NCBI RefSeq assembly: GCF_032854445.1
Contig: NC_088295.1
Location: 77,902,028 to 77,966,027 of the forward strand
From: Liolophura sinensis
Lineage: Eukaryota; Mollusca; Polyplacophora; Chitonida; Chitonidae
Direction: 5' to 3'
DNA: 64,000 bases
Shown here: one piece after another, positions 63,900-64,000 of the stretch
Layout of the letters: each line of letters starts with the position of its first letter
Numbering within the stretch: the stretch's first letter is position 1
The notes under the pieces: generated by a model
The model's database searches: none
Seen by the model: only the letters and a program-made list of their open reading frames with translations
What the model was told of the DNA's origin: nothing
Program-made: the position numbers and the translations under genes

Positions 63900-64000
63900 G
63901 TAATATATCTCTCTCCCTCTCTCCCACACACTCATGACCTTGTCTTCTTTCTTCTATTTGTGAAGTTTTAGCTATCTTTGATGGGTTTGTTGATAATATA

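Overview
This window is intronic and exonic animal DNA. It holds the interior of one very large, intron-rich gene on the + strand. I trace 74 exons between 63 and 63899. They are joined by GT-AG introns (one is GC-AG), and the codon phase carries through across every intron. Together they encode about 3,720 residues. Both ends are open: I see no start codon with a signal peptide at the left edge and no stop or polyadenylation signal at the right edge. Many introns carry copies of a tRNA-derived SINE ending in a tail like 'gtaaaacaccaatcaaataaataaa'. I associate this family with molluscs, so a mollusc is my best guess for the host (inference, no search run).

Layout from left to right. Positions 63-4531 hold two C-type lectin domains, each split over two exons. 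Positions 5624-8705 hold four EGF-like exons. Positions 9041-29375 hold seven tandem copies of a module of about 200 residues. It resembles the fibrinogen-like region of contactin-associated proteins (CNTNAP, neurexin IV): a 'G.Y.IDPDG....PF.V.C' half followed by a 'C.CG..G.C...CNCD...D.G....K..LPV' half. Positions 29915-31710 hold three EGFs. Positions 32293-38830 hold one von Willebrand factor D assembly (VWD, C8, TIL and a cysteine-rich E-like segment). Positions 39182-63899 hold thirty exons encoding thirty-three more EGF domains, most of the calcium-binding type.

The product reads as a secreted, disulfide-rich, multi-domain glycoprotein. The lectin domains would bind sugars, the calcium-binding EGF arrays would form stiff rods, and the VWD assembly could support disulfide multimerisation. 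Extracellular matrix, mucus or bioadhesive roles all fit; none is proved by the sequence. The tandem run of CNTNAP-type modules without the discoidin and laminin-G partners seen in CNTNAP proteins is the most unusual part of the architecture.

Three EGF exons (49885-50008, 59818-59944, 60543-60666) each carry one extra base that breaks the frame. Either the assembly has uncorrected indels or the 3' part of this allele is damaged. The introns hold SINEs, two other candidate mobile elements, several minisatellites, and four tandem duplications that include an exon-intron boundary. No tRNA, rRNA, CRISPR array, promoter or second protein-coding gene could be supported.
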